A stretch of DNA of 64,000 bases from Hirsutella rhossiliensis (taxonomy: Eukaryota; Ascomycota; Sordariomycetes; Hypocreales; Ophiocordycipitaceae): NCBI RefSeq assembly GCF_020360975.1, contig NW_025408673.1, forward strand, positions 496,001-560,000, written 5' to 3'. Below the pieces are notes generated by a model. The model was not told the origin of the DNA, did not search any database, and was given only the letters and a program-made list of their open reading frames with translations. Positions 21,702 to 31,801 of this stretch are shown piece after piece. Numbering within the stretch: the first letter of the stretch is position 1; each line of letters opens with the position of its first letter. Position numbers and translations under genes: made by a program.

Positions 21702-22230
21702 ATATTAAGAGGTATAAGTAATAAGCGTAGGATCGGGTAATTAATAACGTAAGCGGAAGGATCGGTTAAAGGAGTATAGGGTAGGATTTCGTCCGGAATT
21801 TATAACGAGCATATAAGGGGCTAAATAATATATTAAAAGAATAGCGTTGCAAAAGATGCTTGCGAACTTGCTTTATCTATCTACTACTCCTAGGGAAATC
21901 CTTCGTCTTTTATAGACTATTGCTCGCTTACTAGTAGACCAATTAGTTAGCTTTCTAGTACATTCTATAGTGCTTAAAAAGCTCTATCTATAGTATATCT
22001 TTCTAACTTAGTAGGTGGTCTGATTATAACGTGATGGTTAACGTAAGACTATAGGTTCTAGTATAAGTAGTAGATTTAACTAGAATGTTCTATGCCCTAC
22101 CTATTCTCGTATCGCGGATATCTTCGGAACCGCTAGGCCAAAACAGGCAATAGGGTATTCGTTCTGCTCGTAATTGACTTATGCATTTTATGTATATTTT
22201 TCTTTATTAGGATAGGCTTATCATGACCCG
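21702..22230 (-). repeat. Diverged LTR related to the Copia-C LTR
   Basis: On the minus strand the order of landmarks matches the Copia-C LTR: TATA element gtctataaaagac, then gtagatagataaa, then aaattccg, then atcctaccctatactcctt, and an end resembling acctcttaat. It is far more diverged than the other copies and by more than RIP. Both boundaries are uncertain and I found no TSD. Confidence 0.4.
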
Positions 22231-23290
22231 CTTTTCCTAAAGGAAGGTATAAATGTCTAGTAGAGGTCTTTGTCTTTAAGGGTTATTCCCTTAGACTATA
22301 TTATAGAGCCTCTTTTTACTAGCTTATTTTATAGAGCCTCCCTATACCTATTATTTCTTTATAATAGTAAAATAGGAATATAAGGGTATATTCTTATATC
22401 TATATACTAATAGAAATAGCGATATAACTATAGCCGCTATATCTTAGTTATTATAATCCCTATCTTGCCTCTCTTTAGGCAATATAGGCCGAGCTTACGG
22501 AGTCCGCTTTATACGACCGCGGTTAAGGGAGTATTTTCTTTTCTAATATAAGAAATAGATAGCGGAACGTAAGATTATACTATAATACGCGAGAATAAAA
22601 ATCGGAAACCTATTATACTTTTATAAAGGATAAGTAGTAGCCGACCTAAATAATTAGGCGCTAGATAAGAGCAGCGAGAGTAGCGATTAAATTCCTAATC
22701 GCGATAAGAAGGCTTAATAAAGAGTAAAGGCAATAGTTAAGGTAAGTAACCTTATATAGACTAAGCAATATTAATATTAAGTAGATATTATAGGTCTAGC
22801 TTTAGTAGCGGTTAGCGGATTACCCTATAGATTACCGCTAATTACCTACTTACCCTTAATATTACCTTTACTAGGTTAATATTATTTTTAGAGCGCTATA
22901 AAGCGCGAAAAGCGGGGCTAACGACGAGAAAAATAGTTTAAACTAAATAGCCTATATCCGTGCTATTAGAATGCACCTTATCTAAGGTCCTATACCTTAT
23001 CGGTTACGAGGTTACGGCGATTTAAAGTATTTTCTAGCCTTAATATACTAGAGCTATAGCGACGCTTAGCGGATATATACCCTATTTATAGGCTACTACC
23101 GCTAACTATAGCGACGTAGCCCCTAACGGCCTAGGGGCACTTTCGCCGCTAAGGTCCTCGTTATTTTATTAGATAGGTATTTAAAATTACTACGCTATTA
23201 ACTTTTCGCTACTACTAACATTAACTTACCTCGACGTATATTTATATCCCCTTTTCGCCTTACGTATCCTTTTAGATAGCCTTAAATAAC
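22231..23290. other. RIPed DNA, unassigned
   Basis: AT-rich, TA-rich DNA downstream of the Crypton coding relic. I found no reading frame or motif that I can name. It may be the 3' non-coding end of the Crypton or of another element. Confidence 0.3.
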
Positions 23291-23299
23291 TTATTTAAA

Positions 23300-26011
23300 G
23301 AGCTAGGTCTATATTCTTTGTCTATTTACCTTACTACGATATCTTCTATTAAGCCGTCCGACTAAACCCGCCTCTAAACCTTATCGACGATAATCTTATA
23401 TATAGAAAAGTAATTCTTCCCTATAGATAGCCACTATTAAGCACCCTAGTCGCGCTTAAGAGAATCTATAGAAGGCATTTCGCCCTAGCCCTACCGCTAG
23501 AGACGTAGTAGCGCTTATATAGATTTAATAGAACGGGGGAGCTTAAAGCTTAGAGGTTCGCGCGGCCTAGGCGGCTCGCTATACGCTCTCCCTAAGGCCT
23601 ACCCCTAGCCCGCTTATACTATTCCCTGCTACTGCTCTAAGTAGAGCGGAGCGTATATCGGACCGCCCGCTTATAAAGGGCCTATTCTAGACCTAAGGAC
23701 CGTCTCTCGTATAGCGTAGCGCCTCTATTAATAAGCTCCTATAATCTCTATATATTAACCTATAGCACCTTAGCTAGGGCTAAAAGTAACGGTATAGGTC
23801 GCCTATATAAACTTATCTAACTTTATATATAGTTAGTAAGAAGCCCTTAAAAGGTCTAGATATCTTCGCTTAGCTAACTACTTAGCTACGACCTATTAAG
23901 TTAGTACTATATATAGCTTCTCTATAACTACCGGCATCGCTTTTTAAATAACTATAGTATAGCTATCTTCGTAGTCCTATATATATATATCTTAAACTTT
24001 ACTAGCGAACGCTTTAACTTAGGGTAAGAGAAGACCGGATCTTAGAAGATAGGATAGTTAGGGTAGGACTCGCGAAGGAAAATAGCGTCTTATAGGAGCA
24101 CCTCTTAAAGCTACTCTAGGAGTTCTAAGAAAGCGCCGGCGGCTATATTCTATTCTACCCTAAGATCTAAGAAAGGGTTACTATAGGCCTCTTTCTATTT
24201 ATTAAGTTAAGGCTAGACCTATATAAGTAGTACTATAAGCGGCCTTATAATAGCCTAGGGCATAAAATAAGACCCTAACTATTTAAGGTTAAAGTAGGCT
24301 ATAGCCCTTATTAATTTAAAAGGTAGGGAAGTTAGATAGTAGCTAGTTATTTTATCTTTATTATTCTAACGACCGGCTCGGCGGATCTATATAGTTTAGT
24401 TTAGCCTAGGTAAGGGGGTTAGCGGCTTATATAGGGCAAATAATATACCTAGCCTTTATCTACTCTAGCTATATTAGCGTTTTACGTTATAGCTACTTTA
24501 AGCGTATAGCTAACCTTAGAGACCTTAATATTAGCTTCCTTATAAAACCTAGACGTCTATTTTTAAGTAGTATAACCTAATAATAAAGCTATATATTTAG
24601 TAAGTAAAAGGGTTAATATACCCTTTAATTTATAAGATCTTAGTAAATACTACTACGCTTACCTTAAGGCTCCTTCGCCGATAGGCAGAGCACCTTTATT
24701 TTATATTAGTCTTCGCTTTTTTAGAAGATAGGAAACCTTTCCGCCTTTTCTACCTACTAGCGCTAGAAAAGCTAGAACGCGAGGGCGCCGATAAAATAAG
24801 ACCGCGGATCTCGATACTATTAAGTAGATCTATACTCTATATAGCCGTGCTAGTTAGTCTTCTTATAGTATATTATAATAACTAGCGCCTTTATAGTATA
24901 CCCCTAGGCCTTAAAGCCCTTATTAGGTAAGTTTAAGGGAAAGTAGTCTACTAACTCTATTAGTAAGCGGTTGCTAAACTATAGTAGTATATAGTTCCTA
25001 AGTAGAAAGTCTACCTATATCCTTAGGGCGTAGGCGATCTCTTTTCTCTTAGACTATACTACGTTAATATAGTCGGGTATCTACGCCGGCGTATATATAT
25101 CTCTTAGAGTTCTAACTCCCTTATTTATATACTTCTTCCTCTTCTAGCTCTAAGTCGTTATAAGAATACTACGCTTAAGCGCTTTTAGCGCTACTCCTTA
25201 TAGCCGGGCTATAGGATTAACCCCCCGGCTCTTTTACTTATTATAAAGCTTCTATATAGCCGAGATATAGCCCTATATAGTATTATACTATAGTTTAAGC
25301 GTAGACTTATATAACTCTAAGTTAGAGTCTAACTTATATTCGCTACCTCCGCTACCTATAACGATAGTATCTACTAAGTAAAGCTCGGTATTAGTATAAT
25401 TAGCTAGCTTACTCCGACGATTATATCCTATAGTTAATACTTATTACTTAATAGTTACTATATCTTTTTATAGCCCTCTTAGCTTCCTAGGCCTCGAGGT
25501 ATCGTCTTCTTTTATCGGCGACCCTCTTTCCTTTCTTTAAAGGACGTAATATTACTACCTCCTTTATAAAGAGTAGGAGCTTTCCTTTATCGACTAGGTC
25601 TCCTAGTAGCTATTAGCCCTATAGTACTAAGGCTAGCTAAACGTCTAGGATTATAGGCTAGTTAGCTTAACACTACTCCTATAAAGTAGTTAATATATAG
25701 ATCTATATAAAGATTATAGGGCGCGTATTCGGGCTTACCTTCTATTCTTCCTACTTAGGACGATAATTTCGCTTTATATTCTTCGGCTAGGTATTCTCTA
25801 GATCTAATAGGTAGTGCTTAATAGCCGCCCTAACCCGGGGATCCTCTATTGCGTTTGATATAGTATAGGCGGTCGGCGTCGCGACGGTAGCAATAGAGGG
25901 GGTGGAGGAGGGAGGTCGGAGGACGGGATGTGGAGCGCAACGCGCGTGAGCGAGACCGAAATCGAAGGTCTCGCTCGATTTTATCGTCCGATAGCGGTAA
26001 TCCGAGTACAA
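23300..26011 (-). pseudogene. Crypton-type tyrosine recombinase relic (Ndc10-II and GCR1_C domains)
   Basis: On the minus strand, with stops read through, the blocks follow the order of fungal Crypton recombinases: NAIEDPRVRAAIKHYLLDL and LENT.PKNIKRNYRPK (25730-25870), ALKALKRSI (about 25170-25200), RGTL-like VRTLRDIYTP (about 25080-25110), the Ndc10 domain-2 signature RDPRSYFIGALAF.LF.R (about 24765-24825), FLELLE.L.EVLL.DAIFLR and YPNYPIF.DPVF (about 24020-24140), and a GCR1_C-like EMPSIDSLKRD (about 23440-23480). The first 225 bp (25787-26011) are little mutated and open. The total of about 900 codons fits the family. Cryptons move as DNA by a tyrosine recombinase; the catalytic Arg/His/Tyr residues could not be placed with certainty because the region at 24400-24600 is ambiguous between frames. 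Confidence 0.7.
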
Positions 26012-26200
26012 AAACGCCAGCCCCGCAGGGCCGGGCCTTCGGAAACGACATGGTTTTGTATAGGGCGGGGCGGTAATCCGATTACCGGATGACCGGTCAG
26101 CCGGCCCCGGGACCTATGACACCAGCCGATCAATCCTGCGTACGCCTCGCTCCTGCCCTCGGAGACGCGTTTCCAAGTCGCTGCGGATGCCCTCAATAAT
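25830..26200. other. GC-rich low-RIP patch between two relics
   Basis: Roughly 370 bp with abundant CG, CA and TG in the middle of RIPed DNA. It overlaps the start of the Crypton relic and the end of the helicase relic. It contains an imperfect hairpin of clustered CG-rich words near 26015-26110. I see no independent gene. Confidence 0.35.
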
Positions 26201-26700
26201 ATCCGGCAACGGTATAGCCCCCTTAAGAGTTCGCTATTACGAGAAAAATTCTATGTCTGCATCCCGGCACGCACCCTATCTAGAAGCGCGCCGAGCTAAG
26301 GATCGTCTCGTATACGGACTTGCTCTTCTAGAAGGACAACGGTCTTAAACATATGCTATAGGCTATAGCCGCGGTGGTAAGAGATGGTGGATTATCGCAA
26401 GGGGGCGTGGGCCTCGTCTAGCATTCTATCGACTAAAAGGCTAGTCTCTCTTACGGGGGCGAACTAGTGGAAATCCCCTATTAGCAGAATAATAGGTATC
26501 CCGCTAAATAGTTTATCTAAGCAGTCGCGGAGCGACTAGACGTGGCGGCTAACGTCGTAGAAGGTAGTTCCTCCGAGCATATTGACCTCGTCGATCACGA
26601 CTACCAACTTCTGCTTAAGCTAAGCCTTTAATATATATTAAATAAAACGAAGCTATCTTCTACTAAGGCGGATAAAGAACGCTAGGCTTAGTTTAGCAGG
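26190..26700 (-). pseudogene. PIF1-family DNA helicase fragment
   Basis: The minus strand carries a Walker B block, VVVIDEVNMLGG (about 26575-26612), then FYDVSRH, CLDKLFSGIPIILLIGDFH.F and APVRETSLLVDR (about 26430-26530), then FKTVVLLEEQVRIRDDP and LGALLDRVRAG (about 26270-26350). GGIPxVLxxGDFxQFxPV is a hallmark of fungal PIF1-like ATP-dependent helicases. The Walker A region upstream is missing or unrecognisable, as are the C-terminal motifs. Such genes occur in Helitrons and as subtelomeric families. Stops occur only at Gln/Trp positions. It lies immediately upstream of the Crypton relic on the same strand, but the two are distinct families. Confidence 0.68.
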
Positions 26701-26936
26701 AGGTAACTCTGCTAGTCCGCTGCTAATCCGCTGCGGAATAACTGCGGTAAGCCGCCGCTAGCTAGGGGCGTTGCGCATTGCTAACACGGCAGGGACAATG
26801 CAATAGAGGCTGTATATAGAAGGTCGAGATTTCGACTCGGCCCCGACTAGCGGCTATTAGGCTATAAAAATATCTCGGCAATTCCGGCGGCGTTGCTATT
26901 AATTCGGCTTGCATTTTTCATCTATATAGCGTAGGC

Positions 26937-26957
26937 ATTTATATATATATATATATT
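26937..26957. repeat. (TA)n microsatellite
   Basis: A run of about ten TA units, followed by an 8 bp palindrome (tagcggcc, loop gtaa, ggccgcta) at 26965-26984 that would form a stable hairpin. Confidence 0.7.
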
Positions 26958-26984
26958 TTCCGTTTAGCGGCCGTAAGGCCGCTA

Positions 26985-28123
26985 AGGTCCCGGTAGGGCA
27001 TAGGGTATACTAAGCTAGGCTATCGAGAAATCCTACTATAGTAGGCCTTACCTAGCGCGTCTTATAAGCCCTTATAAGGGCGAGCTATCGGGCTTAATCC
27101 CTAGAGATAGCTTTCCTACCCCCTCTATAAATAGGTTATCGCTAAGCCCGTTAATATAAGTATCTATAGCTATCCTCTATAGCTAGCCTTCCTAAAGTCT
27201 ATTTAGTATTTTATCGGCTCTAAGGCGCTTAGTATCGGAGCCTAGTGCCCGTTAGCGGGTTATCTAGGCGCGCAGCGATTACTATAATAGTTAACCCTTA
27301 GTTTTATCTAGTTAGAATTCTCTCGCTCTCTTACTAACGCTACTATCGTAGTCTATGCCTTAGTAACTAGACGATAAAAATAGCATAGGAGCGGCGGTAG
27401 GGAAAAACCCTCGAAGGAATTAGAGGCTGTCGTGCAGCTTGCCTTTAGGGAGAAAAACCTACGTAACTAGCCACTATTATTTAGAAGGGCGGGTCTTCTA
27501 ATACCTATAGCTCCTTAGTTCCGAAGGAAGCTATAAGGTCCGAGTAAACGTGTTATTAAGACCAGCTTTATAGAGGAGTATAAACTCTCCTAAGGTCTTC
27601 CTCTATACTATTAGGGCCACGATGGACCCGGGCAGTAAAAGCGCGGTCGGGTGGCCTGCAAATTCGGCCCCCTGCTAGCGAGCCGCTAATAGCTCTTCCG
27701 GGGGAAGAATTTTTATAGGGGAGAGTTAAGCGTGGGCATTTGCAAGTTTTCTAGCACTGCATCTAGGGTAGGAAGCTGGGCGACTTCGCTGTTCTTTCTC
27801 CCGGTCGCTGTCCGATTCTATGACTAGTAAATGAGAACTGTTTAGTAAAAAACGTGTCGCTCACTCAGATCCACCCGAAAACAATCAGTTACTTAGTTAA
27901 GTCTAGGCTCCGATAATTGCATTGTAAGCTCTATGTGCTAGCCGGTGATAGGTTAGTGACTACTGACCTCTTTACAGTATTACTGCTTTAAATGGCAGTT
28001 AGACAGTACATTTTAAATGCCGACTCGAAGTACTTAAATGACTAGGGGGGAAAACGCGTAGACCGAAAAGAGATGGACAGGGGGTTTTGCAACAGTCCCC
28101 CTATCGCCCACCGTACGCGTCTG
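26985..28123. other. Mixed RIPed and normal DNA, no gene seen
   Basis: Composition moves from RIPed (to about 27600) to nearly normal (27720-28123). I see no domain, LTR, tRNA or long frame in this stretch. Confidence 0.35.
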
Positions 28124-28198
28124 GCCTCCATGGCGTAGTGGTGACACGTCTAGAGTCTCTGCTCTGCAGAGAGGTCGGTTCGAACCCGGCTGGAGGCA
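28124..28198 (+). tRNA. tRNA-like gene, probably a pseudogene
   Basis: A 75 nt unit folds with a perfect 7 bp acceptor stem (gcctcca with tggaggc, then discriminator A), a good A box (tggcgtagtgg), a perfect B box (ggttcgaaccc) and a paired T arm (gtcgg with ccggc, one G-T pair). The central part does not give a normal anticodon arm. The best stem (tagag with ctctg) leaves a 6 nt loop without a clear T33, and the alternatives are mismatched or leave no variable loop. The amino acid cannot be assigned. It may be a tRNA pseudogene or a pol III unit derived from one. Confidence 0.55.
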
Positions 28199-28439
28199 TC
28201 CCTGAGTAAACAGGATACACCCGGGTTCCCGCTCGTTATCAGGGCCAACGTCATAAGAGAACACCAGTTCACAACGTTAAGTTTATCGGAAGAACCGAAA
28301 ACAAAAAGTTAATTGCAATAGAAGAATACGTTAAGTATAATCGGCGTACTACCACTATTAATTACTAATATAACCAGCTTTAACTTCGATAAATCGCCGC
28401 TTTAGTTGCTAAGGATAGGATGCTAAACACTTAGAGAAA

Positions 28440-29460
28440 TTGACCTTCAAGCAGGTCTGTCATGGAGCGAACAGTGGAACGGTTGGCGCAGCGTAAGATG
28501 ATCTATGGGGCTTGGGTGTCATGCATTAGTGTATCGAACCGTCAATAGCCAGAGCGTCTAGGCCCTATAGGAAGTTTCCTCCGGGCGAAATAAATCCATA
28601 CCACACCGTACGCGTCTCGCAGACCCAATCGGAGACGCTCGCGGCGGTTGGCCTTAAAAGTTTCCTTTGCGTCCTTACCCCGCCCTCCACCCACGCACAC
28701 ATGTTGTAGCGGGGTAAAATGGCGCCCAAGCAGCCACACTATTGGGAGCAAGCTTCATCTCCACAGGCCCGTCAGTGTGAAAACCAAACTGACTGCTCCA
28801 ACTCAGCTAATGCCCGACTTCTCGTCCCGTTCCTCAAGGCATTGGCGACCCCGCAGGGGCCGGTCTCCTGTGCTTTTTGCTGTATCGGCGCTGCGCCTTG
28901 TCCAACCACACTTTCTCCGCTTTTTATTTACCGATTAGGCAGACGTATCTACTGGTTGGTCAAGGCCTTGTTTGAGGTTATGTGGCCGGAAGCTGTGGAC
29001 GCAGAGACCTCCGTTGACTTCGTGGGTACCCAGGGCTGCGCATGCAAAATTGGTGGCGGGGCCTGGCGCGGCGCGAAGTAGGACATGAGCCCAAGACGTT
29101 ATGCGAATAGAGATTTGTGGTTATGCGAATAGCATTACTCGTTTATTAATGCATAATAGGCAGGCATTAGAGTGCATGAAGACGACTCTGGGCAATATCC
29201 TTACCCACTAAAAACAGTTGGGCCAACGGAGTATACATTTGCTAGTTGGTGCAATGGTATTTAACACCTCGCGCCGTAACGGGACTCGGCAGGACTTCGT
29301 GTTAAGACCCTTGGAGTACGTAACTGCTTCGTAAATCATTGTGGATACCAGTTTCTGGCCAGCGGTGGAGGACTGATCCATAGAACTAGTACGCATACGG
29401 ATATCTACCCCTGACCTGGCTCTATATCGGCCTCTGGGACAAATTACTTGTGTGCTAGAT
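28440..29460. other. Low-RIP island with overlapping ORFs, none assigned
   Basis: About 1 kb of normal composition. The longest frame is 120 codons on the plus strand (28719-29081), overlapped by a 96-codon plus-strand frame and a 69-codon minus-strand frame. The 120-residue product is Cys-containing with a short hydrophobic part but shows no family motif. The direct repeat ttatgcgaatag occurs at about 29099 and 29121. It could hold exons of a host gene; I cannot support a model. Confidence 0.35.
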
Positions 29461-29600
29461 AAGTTAAGAGGTGACGAGTATTTAAAGAAGCTGGATTCTC
29501 TCTCTACGAGTTTGACTTTCTTAATATTATTCCTATCTTCCGATCGTGCTGCGACTACTACCTAAGCGCCTGGCTTATCCCTTTTTTTTTTTTATAAAAA

Positions 29601-29906
29601 ATGGAACTAATAATGCTTCTCGCCGCTGTTGCCGCACTAGCGATGGCTGCTCCGGTGGCCGACAAACCGTCATCGATAGAAAAAGAGAAGATTCCTAATA
29701 GGAATTGTGTAAGTATTATGCTTATCCGCTTCATATTCACCATGATAATTAACGTTACCTGGCAATCATAGTTTTTTTCGGTATGACTTTATTAAAAGCG
29801 ATATACTCTAATATAGCTGCTAATCTTAGCTATAGCCCGTTCAATGTCACTTCCCAGACCCAAATAGGGTTCGCGATGCGTTGGCAGGGATCGCAGTCGG
29901 GAGATA
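29601..29906 (+). CDS. Candidate small secreted protein gene with one intron
   Basis: The ATG at 29601 follows a pyrimidine-rich leader and a TATA-like tatttaaag (about 29479). The first exon encodes a textbook signal peptide: MELIMLLAAVAALAMAAPVA, then a polar DKPSSIEKEKIPNRNC stretch, stopping at a consensus donor GTAAGT (29707). Without splicing the frame is only 56 codons and ends at 29771. Several acceptors are possible. One at about 29838 (..ctatag) adds about 26 residues, including a Cys and RVRDALAGI, ending with TGA near 29916; another phase gives an open frame to a TAG near 29938. The exact 3' end is therefore unknown. The product would be secreted and very small, as many fungal effector-like or RNase-like proteins are; I do not recognise the family. 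RIPed DNA begins at about 29990. Confidence 0.5.
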
Positions 29907-29989
29907 TAAGAAATGAGAACCTCCCTTGCGAGTTCTAGGAAAGTCGAATTATAGGTATATATACGATGTTCACCCTTCGGGCATTCTTC

Positions 29990-30734
29990 GCAGTCTAAAG
30001 TCCGTTATATTAAAAGGAAATAAGAGATACTATGTATATAACGGTTATAGAGAGTCTATTAGCCTTGACCACTGCCTAAGTTAAGGGGACGAAGGTCCTA
30101 GTTATATATATAAGAACGGTGCCTATATAGGTCGGGACACCTCCTCGACTAGGGCGGAATGTCGTTTAATACGTTAGAGGATACACGTCGCAGACGTTTA
30201 GAACCTACTATGATTAAAAATCGGACGGCGATAAATATAGCCTTACTAGGAGGAAACACCTAAGGTCTAGTTAAATAGATATTAAAACTTTACTAGCGAG
30301 GCGGCGTATCTATTATACTACCTTACTCGTATAAGCCGTAATCTCGCTTAATACCTAAATCGGTGCGAGGCTATTATTAACGAGACTTCTAAACCTAGTT
30401 CGCCTTAAGACGTTATAGCGCTATTTACTAAACGACCTCTTTATTTCGCTAATCTCTACTAAATCCTACTAACGCTAGCAATTATCGCGTTGCGAGTATA
30501 TACTCGTTCCTCGTAATCTAGTTATAGCGGTCGATAGCTTCTTACTAAGTCAATCTAAGCTTAGACGGAAGGCCCGCGATCGGGTATATATAACTAGTTA
30601 TCCTAAAAGCTAGTAACGAATGTTTATATACCTAATTACTGCTTTAAGAAATAGGCTTTAGTCTATAATAGAGGAGTAGGGTATTCTCGATTTTAAGCGT
30701 ATATATTAAGCTAGTAAAATACCGCTATACTATA
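29990..30734. other. RIPed DNA, unassigned
   Basis: Heavily TA-enriched DNA between the small secreted protein candidate and the second Copia-B copy. Frames with stops show no motif I can name. Confidence 0.3.
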
Positions 30735-31321
30735 TAAAATAAGGGCACCCCTAATAGAGGTATAGTAAAAGAAATAAGGGTATAGAAAGGTAAATTTAGT
30801 AATATATATCTTAGTCTATCTATTAGGATAAGGGAGGGGCTTATATAGGTATAGTAACTATATATAGCTAGCTAAAGGAGGGTATTAGGATATTCCTATA
30901 CCTAAGTTAAGCCTATATAATATCCTTAGGCTAAGGGAGTTATATTAGTTAGGTAGACTTCCTTATATATAACTATTAAGTCTACTAAGTATAACTATAG
31001 CCTCTTATACTTACTCTCCTTAATATACCCCCTTACTACCCTAGCTTCTAGGTAGTAGGGTAATAGGTAGAGGAGCGTTCGGTCTAATAAATATAAGGCT
31101 ATTTTAATATTAAATTTAGCTACTTTTTTATCTATTTAAGGAGGTTATCTAAAATAAGGGAGGCTCTTAATTATATCCTATAAAAAGGGAAGGTAAATAT
31201 AGTAAAAGGCAAAAGCTAGGACCTAAGAGGATAGGATATAAAGAGAACCCCCCTCCTTATATCCTATCTCCTCGGGCCCTTAAGTTCGTTTAACCGCGCC
31301 CCCCCTAGGGCGTAGTTATAT
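30735..31321 (-). mobile_element. Copia-B copy 2, 3' end only
   Basis: A reverse-complement copy of the 3' LTR (about 30735-31025) and about 296 bp of the adjacent untranslated region, including the decayed hairpin seen at 18822-18879. It is cut at 31321 by the Copia-A LTR. Heavy RIP. The left LTR boundary is approximate because the last 30 bp are diverged. Confidence 0.78.
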
Positions 31322-31801
31322 TATCGTAAAGCGTGGCCTTATTTCGTAGTTCTCGGAGATATTCTATAGCACGAGGGACCTAGGAAGCTAAAAAATAGGT
31401 TTTACTAAAGAAGGAGCTAAAAGGAGGTATAGAAAGGAGGGTAGGGGTAAGAGGGGAAGTAGAAGTAGTAATAGCTTCCTATAAAAGTAGCGAGAAATAA
31501 AACGGATATACTAGTAACGGCTAGAAAGGAAGGGAAAACCCGGTAAAAAGCTTAGTAGTTAAAAGGATATTAGTAGCTTCTTTAAGTAGGATCTTCTTTA
31601 TTAATTAAGATACTAGATAGGTATAAAGAAGGGCGTTAAATAAAGAAAAGAAGGATAATTAAGGCAATATAATAATTACTCCCCTACTATAATTACTACC
31701 CTTATAAGAATTAAATATCTTTGCCCTACCTATCCGACCCCTTACTTTTAATTTTATCTTTATATATTTTATATATACTTCTTATATCTCTCTTTATAAG
31801 A
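31322..31801 (+). repeat. Copia-A copy 3, 5' LTR
   Basis: A 480 bp LTR from tatcgtaaag to ctttataaga, heavily RIPed relative to 17886-18343. The left flank reads tatat. Confidence 0.88.

Noticed and set aside
23300..26011. Starship captain (DUF3435 tyrosine recombinase)
   Set aside because: The block order, including the RDPxxxxxGALAF signature and GCR1_C-like end, fits the Ndc10/Crypton type; no DUF3435 pattern and no cargo boundaries were seen.
28719..29081. Confident protein-coding call for the 120-codon ORF
   Set aside because: Overlaps frames on both strands and has no motif or splice context; reported only as an unassigned island.
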